Shown piece by piece: positions 1-6,539 of a stretch of DNA of 14,560 nucleotides. This stretch comes from Spirosoma fluviale (GTDB taxonomy: Bacteria; Bacteroidota; Bacteroidia; Cytophagales; Spirosomataceae), in the NCBI GenBank assembly GCA_945906915.1, contig CAMDSI010000036.1:1-14560 (forward strand), read 5' to 3'. A program made the position numbers and the translations under genes. The first letter of the stretch is position 1; every line of letters begins with the position of its first letter. The notes beneath the pieces were generated by a model. That model was not told the origin of the DNA and searched no databases. It worked only from the letters and a program-made list of their open reading frames with translations.

Positions 1-702
1 GAATTGATTGAATTAGTTGCGTCTCTCGATGTACGCCTTTCTCAATATTCGTCCATGGACACTGTTTTAGCAGAGGCTAAGGCGCGCGTGAATGCAGATT
101 TTAAACTGGCCTCAGAGGCTGCTTGGGCATTATCTTCGTCTCGTTCATCCGTAGTAGAAGCGATATCATCTGCCCTAGTGATTTCCTTGCAGTCCTTAGG
201 GATTCCAAATGCAAATTTAGCTTGGGATCACCAGCAGAAAGAGCTTTCTTCTAACGGTTCTGATAAAATCCAATTATTGTTTTCTGCGAACAAAGGTTTA
301 GCGCCTAAACCGTTTAAACAGATTGCCTCTGGTGGCGAAATGAGCAGATTAATGCTTTCGATAAAACATCTTTTGGCAAAAAAACGTGTACTGCCTACCC
401 TTATTTTAGATGAAATAGATACCGGGGTTTCAGGTGAAATTGCCATCAAAATGGGGCAAATGTTGAGTCAAATGGGTAATGGACATCAAATTGTTGCCAT
501 CACACACCTTCCACAAATCGCGGCGGCAGGATCGAAACATTGGTACGTTTATAAAGATCACGCAGGATCTAAAACAGTTTCTAATCTTCGGGAGTTACAA
601 GAAGAGGAAAGAGTAGAAGAAATCGCGAAAATGATTGGTGGTCAACAAGGCTATAAAGATTTGTTAGCGAATGTTCGGAATTTAATCCAATCAAACGAAT
701 GA
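1..702 (+). CDS. recN: DNA repair protein RecN, C-terminal part (5' end outside the window)
   Basis: RecN is a cytoplasmic SMC-like ATPase that acts early in recombinational repair of double-strand breaks. The reading frame is open from base 1 (first codons GAA TTG ATT), so the TTG at base 4 is not a real start. The 233 visible residues are the distal coiled-coil end followed by the C-terminal ATPase half. They contain the ABC signature region IASGGEMSRLMLSIK (about bases 322-366), the Walker B and D-loop run LILDEIDTGVSGE (about 400-438), and the switch histidine in AITHLPQIAAAGSKHW (about 496-543). This order and the wording DEIDTGVSG are characteristic of RecN rather than RecF or SbcC. The N-terminal Walker A half must lie upstream. 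Its stop codon overlaps the ATG of the next gene in an ATGA, which suggests translational coupling. Identification is firm; only the completeness of the 5' part is unknown. Confidence 0.95.
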   Translation, partial: ELIELVASLDVRLSQYSSMDTVLAEAKARVNADFKLASEAAWALSSSRSSVVEAISSALVISLQSLGIPNANLAWDHQQKELSSNGSDKIQLLFSANKGLAPKPFKQIASGGEMSRLMLSIKHLLAKKRVLPTLILDEIDTGVSGEIAIKMGQMLSQMGNGHQIVAITHLPQIAAAGSKHWYVYKDHAGSKTVSNLRELQEEERVEEIAKMIGGQQGYKDLLANVRNLIQSNE

Positions 703-1079
703 AAAAGTATATCGTTTTAAGTTTACTAGTTTTTGGCTGCTCCCAAGCGGAAGAAAAATTGAGTCAAGAATTACAAGACAACGTCTTAGGATTGCACGAT
801 GATTTAATGGGGAAAACGGAACAAATTGTATCCTTAAAATCGAAGCTTGATAGCCTGTCTACAGAGGCTGATTCCGTTCAAGTTAAGCAACTCATCAGTG
901 CACTGGAAAAGGCAGATAATTCGATGATGAACTGGATGCACCAATTTTCGATCGATAGCTTGGACAAAATGGAGGTAAATACAAAGCTTATTTATCTCAA
1001 GAAACAATACGAACAATTAACTGATCTTCAGAAACTGACAGATTCTACCCTGCATGCGGCACAAACTTATAAGCCTTAG
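699..1079 (+). CDS. small coiled-coil lipoprotein of unknown function
   Basis: This 126-residue protein starts with a short lipoprotein signal: two lysines, a hydrophobic run IVLSLLVFG, then Cys14, the predicted lipidated residue. The mature part is charged and mostly helical, with regular hydrophobic spacing (for example residues 18-60 and 85-115), so a coiled coil is likely. No catalytic motif, metal site or further cysteine is visible. It overlaps recN by 4 bp (ATGA) and the following SCO-like gene by 26 bp, so all three are probably translated from one message. The company of two other lipoproteins, a copper chaperone and a cytochrome c, hints at a job in the cell envelope. That is inference from position only. 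I do not recognise a named family. Confidence 0.8.
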   Translation: MKKYIVLSLLVFGCSQAEEKLSQELQDNVLGLHDDLMGKTEQIVSLKSKLDSLSTEADSVQVKQLISALEKADNSMMNWMHQFSIDSLDKMEVNTKLIYLKKQYEQLTDLQKLTDSTLHAAQTYKP

Positions 1080-1668
1080 TCTTTTTCTCGGAGTTTTTGC
1101 CATGTCTTGTTCGCAAGACAAAAAACTGCCCTTTCTAGGCCCTAAGACTGTTAGTGCGTCTGGAGACACCGTATATCATCAGATTCCAAATTTTAATTTT
1201 TTAAACCAGGATTCCGTTGTTATAAGTGAAAAAGATGTGGCCGGAAAAGTATATGTCGCTGACTTCTTCTTTACTACCTGCCCTACCATTTGCCCTAAAA
1301 TGAAAACGCAAATGCTCCGTATCTACGAGAGATATAAGGAACGAGACGATGTGCGCCTTCTTTCACACAGCATCGATCCTGATTTCGATACGCCGTCTGT
1401 TTTAAAGGATTATGCTGCCCGACTTCACGTGACTTCACCTAAATGGAATCTATTAACGGGGGATAAGGCGAAGATTTATCAATTAGGCCAAAAAAGTTAT
1501 CTGGTCTCCGCCCAAGAAGATCCTGCCGAAGCCGGCGGATTTGTACATAGCGGTGCCTTCATTTTGGTCGATAAAAATAGACATGTTCGTGGCATTTATG
1601 ATGGCACAGTGGAAGCTGAGGTTAATCATTTGCTAGAGGATATGGAAGTGCTTTTAAAAGAACAGTAA
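1054..1668 (+). CDS. SCO1/SenC-family copper chaperone, lipoprotein
   Basis: SCO proteins have a thioredoxin fold and bind copper on the outer face of the cytoplasmic membrane, where they help assemble the CuA site of cytochrome oxidase or act as thiol reductases. The 204-residue protein has a lipoprotein signal ending AMSC (Cys19). The copper-binding pair lies in TTCPTICPKM (Cys76 and Cys80), SIDPDFDTP follows at 106-114, and the third ligand His165 is in GGFVHSGAFILVD. All three ligands are present and the length is normal. The ATG at 1054 is chosen although it overlaps the upstream gene by 26 bp, because the next in-frame ATG (just before the lipobox cysteine) would remove the whole signal peptide. 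The gene is followed by a repeat hairpin and then a cytochrome c gene on the same strand, which fits a respiratory role. Confidence 0.92.
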   Translation: MRHKLISLSLFLGVFAMSCSQDKKLPFLGPKTVSASGDTVYHQIPNFNFLNQDSVVISEKDVAGKVYVADFFFTTCPTICPKMKTQMLRIYERYKERDDVRLLSHSIDPDFDTPSVLKDYAARLHVTSPKWNLLTGDKAKIYQLGQKSYLVSAQEDPAEAGGFVHSGAFILVDKNRHVRGIYDGTVEAEVNHLLEDMEVLLKEQ

Positions 1669-1739
1669 AATGGTGAATGGTAAATGGTGAATGGTAAATG
1701 TTTTTTTATTCACAATTTACCGCTTACCATTTACCATTT
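1669..1739 (+). repeat. inverted array of 7-bp repeats forming a hairpin between the SCO-like and cytochrome c genes
   Basis: Starting one base after the SCO-like stop codon, the + strand carries four and a half heptads of the form AATGGTG/AATGGTA (1669-1700). A T-rich spacer (1701-1710) follows. Then come four heptads in opposite orientation, read on the - strand as AATGGTA, AATGGTA, AGCGGTA, AATTGTG (1738 down to 1711). The arms can pair in more than one register because the unit repeats. One good pairing is 1682-1700 with 1721-1739, with only one true mismatch if G-U pairs are allowed. There is a U-run in the loop but none after the stem, so it is not a standard terminator. It may modulate or protect the message between the two genes, or be a mobile-like intergenic repeat. 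Confidence 0.8.
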
Positions 1740-1749
1740 AAAACTGAAT

Positions 1750-2124
1750 ATGAAAAATTACATCCCCATCGCGATCATCGCTTTTTTCTTTTTCTCTTGC
1801 TCCAGCAAGGAAGAAATACTTCAACAACAATATGCTGTAGAAGGGATGGCTTTATATAAAACTCATTGCGAAAATTGCCACCAAGCGGATGGTTCAGGAT
1901 TACGTGATCTGTATCCCTCAATTAATAAAAGTAAAATAAGTCCGGAGGCGTTAACCTGCTTAATGCGAAATGGTAAAAAAGGAAATGGATTTATGCCGGC
2001 TAATGCTAAATTACAAGGATTGGACCTAGCTGAATTAGTCACTTATATGCGAGATGAATGGGGAGGAAATAAGCAAATCTATCCGATAGATAGTGTTCAA
2101 CTAGCACTAAAGAATTGTAACTAA
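1750..2124 (+). CDS. mono-haem cytochrome c lipoprotein
   Basis: This is a class I-type cytochrome c that carries electrons in the periplasm while anchored by a lipid. The chosen ATG at 1750 gives a 124-residue protein with a lipoprotein signal (MKNYIPIAIIAFFFFSC, lipidated Cys17). The haem motif CENCH lies at residues 40-44, and GFMPA supplies the likely axial Met82. Two further cysteines (70 and 123) could form a disulfide. An in-frame ATG at 1684 lies inside the 7-bp repeat hairpin and would add 22 residues in front of a complete signal peptide, so I reject it. The neighbouring copper chaperone suggests the pair serves a terminal oxidase, although no oxidase subunit is in view. The last codons meet lptC head-on with overlapping stop codons. 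Confidence 0.9.
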   Translation: MKNYIPIAIIAFFFFSCSSKEEILQQQYAVEGMALYKTHCENCHQADGSGLRDLYPSINKSKISPEALTCLMRNGKKGNGFMPANAKLQGLDLAELVTYMRDEWGGNKQIYPIDSVQLALKNCN

Positions 2125-2663
2125 TTCGTAGGTAAACCATCCACAACTACCACCGAATTACGAACTTGGCGCAAGGAATAACTGGAGAAATCCTGAGCCG
2201 CATCGAGGCCTACCCCATTCACTAATTCAGTTCGCGTTCGAAGTTGCACGGCCTTGTCTGTGAAAATTCGTTTCTCCACTGGTAGCCAATTAAATTCATC
2301 GGTTTTTAAAGTTTCCTCCTTTTCGATGTTGTGAATGACCACATGGCCCATGAGTTTGTAGGTATTTTTTTGGCGATAAAAATGAGCTGAATCACCGCGA
2401 ATTTCAGAGGTGATTTTACCGGATTTGTCATAAAACCAAAGCTTCATTTCCTTCGGATAAATCCGATCCTCTGAGGCTAAAGTCAACTGCTGCTCGGTCA
2501 CCATTCTAACTACCTTCTTAGCTGAATCAGAATAAATCATATCAATTCCAAAAAGTTCTGATTTAGGACCTATGTAGCTAGCCTTCGAATCGGCTTCTTT
2601 TTCACTACAAGAAAAGAAAGTGCTGATAATCAAGAGCAAAAAGAGTAAGCTCGAATTGCGCAT
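2121..2663 (-). CDS. lptC: LPS export protein LptC (lipoprotein form)
   Basis: LptC links the inner-membrane LptBFG transporter to the LptA bridge that carries lipopolysaccharide across the periplasm. The 180-residue product has a lipoprotein-type signal ending FFSC (Cys19) instead of the plain membrane anchor seen in E. coli. It then has the beta-strand pattern of the LptC/OstA fold: DMIYSDSAKKVVRMVTEQQLTL, WFYDKSGKITSEIRGDSAHFY, YKLMGHVVIHNIEKEETLKTDEFNW, and ekrIFTDKAVQLRT. These runs of a strand, residue change and target strand are typical for the family. It is the second gene of a unit, 9 bp after the outer-membrane barrel gene. No other lpt gene is visible. Its TAG stop overlaps the TAA of the convergent cytochrome gene in CTAA. 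Confidence 0.85.
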   Translation of the reverse strand: MRNSSLLFLLLIISTFFSCSEKEADSKASYIGPKSELFGIDMIYSDSAKKVVRMVTEQQLTLASEDRIYPKEMKLWFYDKSGKITSEIRGDSAHFYRQKNTYKLMGHVVIHNIEKEETLKTDEFNWLPVEKRIFTDKAVQLRTRTELVNGVGLDAAQDFSSYSLRQVRNSVVVVDGLPTN

Positions 2664-2672
2664 GAGAGAAAA

Positions 2673-3980
2673 TTAGTTGATTTTCTGCTTTTGGAACCAA
2701 AGATCACTAAAGGTAATACCTAGAGTCAACCGGTGGTATTGCTCCTCTAACCCATTATCCGTAATTACCCCACGGCGTCCCACTTGATATGCAACATTAA
2801 AGACAGAAAGGTTACGAAGCGGAAATGCAATTCCAACGCTCAAATGCTTATCTACCGCATATTTTCCGTTTCCTAAGAAATCATAAGGAGTCTTTTCATA
2901 AGAAGCGCCTATTCGGTAGGTTGTTCTTTTAAAATAATTCGATACTGACTCAACATCTGGAGTGAACTCACCCCCAATAGAAACTTTGTGTGAAGCAGGT
3001 AGCGTCGTGGAGCGTCCTAAATTATTATTTACTTTACTCCAATCTGTATAGGTATAATCAACCCCTACCATCCATTTAGCAGCTTTTTCCAAGCTTACAC
3101 CAAAACGTTTAGCTACAGGTATTTGTTGAACAAAAGCGGAAGAATTCTTTAACGTATCCGCATTGATTACGGTTAGACCAGATAAATCCATGGTTGCAAA
3201 ACGTTTCACTTGAGTTGCATTCAAGGTAGAATTCAAATCCAGGGTTGCTCCCAAATTCAAAAACAAATCAGGTTTCAAGTTTGCTCTGTAAGCAAATCCA
3301 GCCTTAAATTGAAAATCGGAATAAGAGGTTAAATCTTCTAATTGTACTTTATAATACTGCCCATCTGACATATTTTGAGTGGCTACATTACGGTTCACTT
3401 GACCGAATAAGTAATCCATTTGCAAGCCTACATAAAACTCTTTGAAAACTCGAACCCCATTAGAGATGGAAACCTTGCTAACACCGCCACTTCCTTTATA
3501 ACTATAAATCAAGCTATCCACACCTAATAAATTCAAGCGACGATATGATCTCGTTTCATATTCCACCGCAGAATGCGGGCGAATCCCCACTGACATTGTC
3601 CAACGACTTGTTACCGGTAAGGTTAAATTAAAAGACTGGTAATTACCACCAAATACTTTCTGTTGTTGACGGTAATCTTGTAAGGTTTTGTATTCCGTAT
3701 TCACCCCTACCTCCAGATTCGTCCATCGATTACGCGCTAATAAAGCTGGATTGACCAGATTGGCATAAATACCATTTGAATTAGAAACACCTATTCCACC
3801 CATCATCATTTGGGTTGCATTTTCGCTGCCTTGAATCTCTCCCATCCCAAGATAAGAGTAGGGTGAATTCAAGATAGTTTGAGCCCACACAGCTGGGGCC
3901 ATCGATAACAATAATACGATTAAAAGAGATCGAAGCGTTTTCGAAAGGGTTGTAGGCTTATACAAAGAAATAAAATTCAT
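2673..3980 (-). CDS. outer-membrane beta-barrel protein, FadL/PorV-like
   Basis: The 435-residue protein begins with a Sec signal peptide (positive residues, hydrophobic LLIVLLLSMAPAVWA, cleavage probably after Ala33 before Gln34). The mature start NSPYSYLGMGEIQGSENATQMMMGGIGVSNSNGIYANLVNPALLA resembles the N-terminal region of FadL/PorV-type barrels of Bacteroidota, with the NPA motif and small-residue turns. The rest is alternating amphipathic strands with many aromatics, and the chain ends in the strand HRLTLGITFSDLWF. A longer in-frame reading upstream to 4085 is rejected because its extra 35 residues precede a complete signal peptide and overlap the divergent gene. It is read with lptC, which suggests a part in envelope biogenesis. 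Substrate or partner is unknown, and transport of hydrophobic compounds is only a family-based guess. Confidence 0.8.
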   Translation of the reverse strand: MNFISLYKPTTLSKTLRSLLIVLLLSMAPAVWAQTILNSPYSYLGMGEIQGSENATQMMMGGIGVSNSNGIYANLVNPALLARNRWTNLEVGVNTEYKTLQDYRQQQKVFGGNYQSFNLTLPVTSRWTMSVGIRPHSAVEYETRSYRRLNLLGVDSLIYSYKGSGGVSKVSISNGVRVFKEFYVGLQMDYLFGQVNRNVATQNMSDGQYYKVQLEDLTSYSDFQFKAGFAYRANLKPDLFLNLGATLDLNSTLNATQVKRFATMDLSGLTVINADTLKNSSAFVQQIPVAKRFGVSLEKAAKWMVGVDYTYTDWSKVNNNLGRSTTLPASHKVSIGGEFTPDVESVSNYFKRTTYRIGASYEKTPYDFLGNGKYAVDKHLSVGIAFPLRNLSVFNVAYQVGRRGVITDNGLEEQYHRLTLGITFSDLWFQKQKIN

Positions 3981-4058
3981 AAAATTAAAATCTTCCCTTT
4001 TGGGAATACAAGTGCGTAAAGGTCGTAATTTTATTTCACATTCGACTAAGTTATTAGC

Positions 4059-4066
4059 TATATTTG
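4059..4066 (+). promoter_or_regulatory. candidate -7 promoter box for the mscS-type gene
   Basis: TATATTTG matches the Bacteroidota -7 consensus TAnnTTTG at every fixed position and lies only 8 bp before the ATG at 4075. I see no good TTG -33 element 17-23 bp upstream, so the call is tentative. If used, the transcript would begin at or within a few bases of the start codon, giving a leaderless or nearly leaderless message. Confidence 0.4.
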
Positions 4067-4074
4067 GGTTCAAA

Positions 4075-5154
4075 ATGAATGACAAAATGATTGAAGATTT
4101 AAAAAATGGGATCTACTTAGATAATTCGGCCTGGGATTTGATCCTTTTCGGCGGAATTATTTTAATCGGGTTTATCTTAAGGCGCTTTTTCTCTAATTCA
4201 TTTTCTAAAATCGTTTATCGCTTTATTCCGGATGAATCAATCTCCATTCAAGATTGTGTTCAGCTCATCCGAAAGCCCTTTGAATTATTAATATTCTGGA
4301 TTTTCTTGTTTTTTGCAGTTAAAAACCTACATGTGCCATCGGCCTGGAATATCGAACCCATTGAACAATCCGGCTTACTCTATTTTATTAAAAAAGCATT
4401 TGAATCAGCTGTTATTTTTACAGTCACTTGGGTCATTGTTCGATTAATGAAAGTAGTCATATTAGTCGCACAAGAAAAATGGAATGGGGCCGATCAAAAA
4501 TCGAAACAACAATTTATTCCCTTCCTGAACGACCTCTCTATGGTCTTTATTATTACGGCAGCAGGATTTGTTTTTCTAGGTCGTGTATTTGAAGTAGATG
4601 TAGTTGCGCTAATCACAGGACTAGGAATCGGAGGTTTAGCTCTTGCTTTAGCGGCCAGGGAAACCCTAGAGAACCTTTTTGCCTCCTTTACGATTTTCCT
4701 CGATCTTCCATTCGTGGTCGGCGATACTATTCAAATAGGATCTGTTAGCGGAGATATTGAAAAAATTGGATTTAGAAGCACTCGAATCAGAGGTGCAGAT
4801 GGGAATTTAATAGTAGTGCCCAATCGTCTTCTAACATCTCAATCACTCGAAAATATGAGTGAGCGTGACTACAGAAGAGCCAAATACACCATTCAATGTG
4901 AGCTAAATACAAAACCAACTCAAATTGAAGCTGCCATCGCAGCGATTGAAGCATTTATTCTAGAAGATTCTCTGTGCAAGAAAAAAGCGCCAAAAGTAAT
5001 CTTCGAAGGCTTTGGGGCCTATTCAATCGACATATCTGTTACGTATTTCGTCCAAACAAAGGACTTTGCCAAGTTCCAAGCGACCAAGCAATCCATCAAC
5101 CTAGGCATATTGAAGGTACTGGAGAAGGAGAAGATTGTGATGGCGAGGAGCTAG
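4075..5154 (+). CDS. MscS-family small-conductance mechanosensitive channel
   Basis: MscS channels sit in the inner membrane and release solutes when tension rises after osmotic downshock. The 359-residue protein has predicted membrane helices near residues 20-38, 66-83, 110-131, 152-171 and 173-197. The last is the pore helix, rich in Gly and Ala (ITGLGIGGLALALAARETLENLFASF), as in MscS TM3. The beta domain follows: DLPFVVGDTIQIGSVSGDIEKIGFRSTRIRGADGNLIVVPNRLL (210-253), with the PN motif of the family. A short cytoplasmic alpha/beta domain ends the chain at 359. It has more N-terminal helices than E. coli MscS, as in many larger family members. The ATG at 4075 is chosen because upstream codons lack a good start and overlap the promoter region. 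It is divergent from the outer-membrane barrel gene, and a GC-rich hairpin follows its stop directly. Confidence 0.9.
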   Translation: MNDKMIEDLKNGIYLDNSAWDLILFGGIILIGFILRRFFSNSFSKIVYRFIPDESISIQDCVQLIRKPFELLIFWIFLFFAVKNLHVPSAWNIEPIEQSGLLYFIKKAFESAVIFTVTWVIVRLMKVVILVAQEKWNGADQKSKQQFIPFLNDLSMVFIITAAGFVFLGRVFEVDVVALITGLGIGGLALALAARETLENLFASFTIFLDLPFVVGDTIQIGSVSGDIEKIGFRSTRIRGADGNLIVVPNRLLTSQSLENMSERDYRRAKYTIQCELNTKPTQIEAAIAAIEAFILEDSLCKKKAPKVIFEGFGAYSIDISVTYFVQTKDFAKFQATKQSINLGILKVLEKEKIVMARS

Positions 5155-5175
5155 CTCGCGGCCTGCGGCCGCGAG
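5155..5175. repeat. GC-rich perfect hairpin directly after the mscS-type stop codon
   Basis: A perfect 9-bp stem (CTCGCGGCC pairing with GGCCGCGAG) with the 3-base loop TGC begins at the first base after the TAG stop. It is far richer in GC than its surroundings and contains an 8-bp GCGGCCGC palindrome. No T-run follows on either strand, so it is not a textbook intrinsic terminator. It may stabilise the 3' end of the mscS transcript or pause polymerase. Confidence 0.75.
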
Positions 5176-5177
5176 AG

Positions 5178-5350
5178 AGTGAGTAGTCCGAAGTCAGGAG
5201 GGAATTAGTCCGGAGGAAATTAGTCCGGAGGAAGATTAGAGATAGGAGAGTATAGAGTATAGATTAAAGCATAAAGTGAGTAGTCCGAAGTCCGGAGGGA
5301 ATTAGTCCGGAGGGAATTAGTCCGGAGGAAGATTGGAGATAGGAGATTGG
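5178..5350. repeat. two 72-bp direct repeats built from 7/8-bp units, extended by heptads
   Basis: Block A (5178-5249) and block B (5275-5346) align without gaps at an offset of 97 bp and differ at three positions by my reading. Each block is itself periodic: on the + strand nearly all of it splits into words ending in AG, such as TCCGGAG, GGAATTAG, ATTGGAG and ATAGGAG. Within each block a 15-bp composite (TCCGGAG plus an 8-mer like GGAATTAG) recurs. The 25 bp between the blocks continue the same 7-bp beat (AGTATAG twice, ATTAAAG, CATAAAG). No open frame of note crosses it. There are no spacer-like unique segments, so it is not a CRISPR array. It occupies most of the gap between the convergent mscS and leuA genes. 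Confidence 0.85.
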
Positions 5351-5409
5351 ATAAAATAAAATTCACAAATCATTGCGCAGCACGATTTAGAATTTTATTT
5401 TATCCAATC
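5345..5409. terminator. 20-bp perfect inverted repeat overlapping the 3' end of leuA
   Basis: Bases 5345-5364 are the exact reverse complement of 5390-5409, separated by a 25-base loop. The right arm covers the last two sense codons and the stop of leuA plus the ten bases after it. The left arm is the end of the heptad repeat block. Allowing a 3-base bulge, pairing resumes for five more bases (5341-5345 with 5412-5416). The structure is AT-rich and lacks a clean U-run, but it stands where both converging transcripts end, so it probably works as a bidirectional 3' end or stabiliser. The terminator function is inference; the inverted repeat is read directly. Confidence 0.6.
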
Positions 5410-6539
5410 AACTCCTTAAGATCTTCATCATGAATCATCTTCCTGTCGTCCGCCATCAACAAGAAGCGCGTGTAGATCTTATCTAATTCAGGTTTTTCGA
5501 AATCAAATCCGAGTAATGTTAAGCGGTGGCGCAAAGCGGCACGGCCGGAACGAGAGGTTAATAGAATCGCTGACGAGGAAACTCCCACGTCTTCCGGATT
5601 CATGATTTCGTAGTTTTGGGCATGCTTCAAGAAACCATCTTGGTGGATTCCAGATGAATGAGCAAATGCGTTAGCTCCTACTACAGCTTTGTTTGGCTGA
5701 ACCTGCATTCCCATTAAATTCGAAACTAGCGTACTGGTAGGGTATAAGTATTTTGGCTTGATGCCCGTCGTAAATCCTAAATCTTTGTGGACATTTAAGA
5801 TCATAGCTATTTCTTCCAAAGACGTATTTCCAGCGCGCTCCCCTATTCCATTAATCGTCACTTCGACTTGTCGGGCACCAGCTTGAATACCAGCGATGGT
5901 GTTCGCCGTGGCTAAGCCTAAATCATTGTGGTTATGCATCGAAATCGTAGCCTGGTGAATATTATCTACATTTTCATATAAATACTTGATGCGCTCATGC
6001 ATGACATGAGGCAATAAATAGCCCGTAGTATCTGGAAGGTTAACGACTGTTGCTCCGGCCTTAATGACTTCACGTGTTAATTGTGCTAAGAAGGCTAAAT
6101 CAGCGCGACCCGCATCTTCGGCGAAGAACTCGACATCTTCGACAAAGGATTTGGCATATTTAACTGCCCAAACTCCACGCTCAATGATTTCTTCGCGCGT
6201 CGAATTAAATTTATGCTTGATATGTACGTCTGAAGAACCAATTCCTGTATGAATACGTGGTTTTCGAGCCGTTTTTAAAGCGGCGACTGCTGCATCGATA
6301 TCTTCTTTTTTGGCCCGAGTCAAGGCACAAATTGTAGGCTCTTTGACTGCGTCACAAATGGCTTGAACCGAAGCAAAATCACCTGGTGATGAAATGGGAA
6401 AACCAGCTTCAATGATGTCCACCCCCAACAACTCGAGTTGTAAAGCAACTTCTACTTTTTCTTCTCGGTTTAATTGACAGCCAGGTACTTGCTCGCCGTC
6501 GCGTAAGGTGGTATCAAAAATTTGAATTCGGTTACTCAT
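5400..6539 (-). CDS. leuA: 2-isopropylmalate synthase, short form without regulatory domain
   Basis: LeuA condenses acetyl-CoA with 2-oxoisovalerate to 2-isopropylmalate, the first committed step of leucine synthesis. The 379-residue protein has the N-terminal motif FDTTLRDGEQVPGCQL with metal ligand Asp9 and catalytic Arg13, and the metal-binding HNHND at 202-206. GIGERAGNTSLEE lies at 231-243 and SGIHQDGFLK at 296-305. The catalytic TIM barrel and the start of the linker are complete. The C-terminal LeuA dimer domain that binds leucine in the usual roughly 500-residue enzymes is absent, and the DNA beyond the stop is repeat, not coding remnant. Homocitrate or citramalate synthase are less likely given the ilv neighbours and the QVPGCQL wording. 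It is separated from ilvA by about 210 bp, so it probably has its own promoter. Confidence 0.9.
   Translation of the reverse strand: MSNRIQIFDTTLRDGEQVPGCQLNREEKVEVALQLELLGVDIIEAGFPISSPGDFASVQAICDAVKEPTICALTRAKKEDIDAAVAALKTARKPRIHTGIGSSDVHIKHKFNSTREEIIERGVWAVKYAKSFVEDVEFFAEDAGRADLAFLAQLTREVIKAGATVVNLPDTTGYLLPHVMHERIKYLYENVDNIHQATISMHNHNDLGLATANTIAGIQAGARQVEVTINGIGERAGNTSLEEIAMILNVHKDLGFTTGIKPKYLYPTSTLVSNLMGMQVQPNKAVVGANAFAHSSGIHQDGFLKHAQNYEIMNPEDVGVSSSAILLTSRSGRAALRHRLTLLGFDFEKPELDKIYTRFLLMADDRKMIHDEDLKELIG

Noticed and set aside
1684..1749. Cytochrome c start at 1684.
   Set aside because: The extra residues are encoded by the repeat hairpin and precede a complete lipoprotein signal that begins at 1750.
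3993..4006. Small palindrome TTCCCTTTTGGGAA in the leader of the outer-membrane barrel gene.
   Set aside because: The 5-bp stem is short and has no flanking signal; chance cannot be excluded.
4000..4074. N-terminal extension of the MscS-type protein from a TTG at 4000.
   Set aside because: It would cover a perfect -7 box and starts at a weak codon; the ATG at 4075 gives a normal N-terminus.
5178..5350. CRISPR-like array.
   Set aside because: Repeat units are 7-15 bp and contiguous, without unique spacers of constant length, and no cas gene is present.
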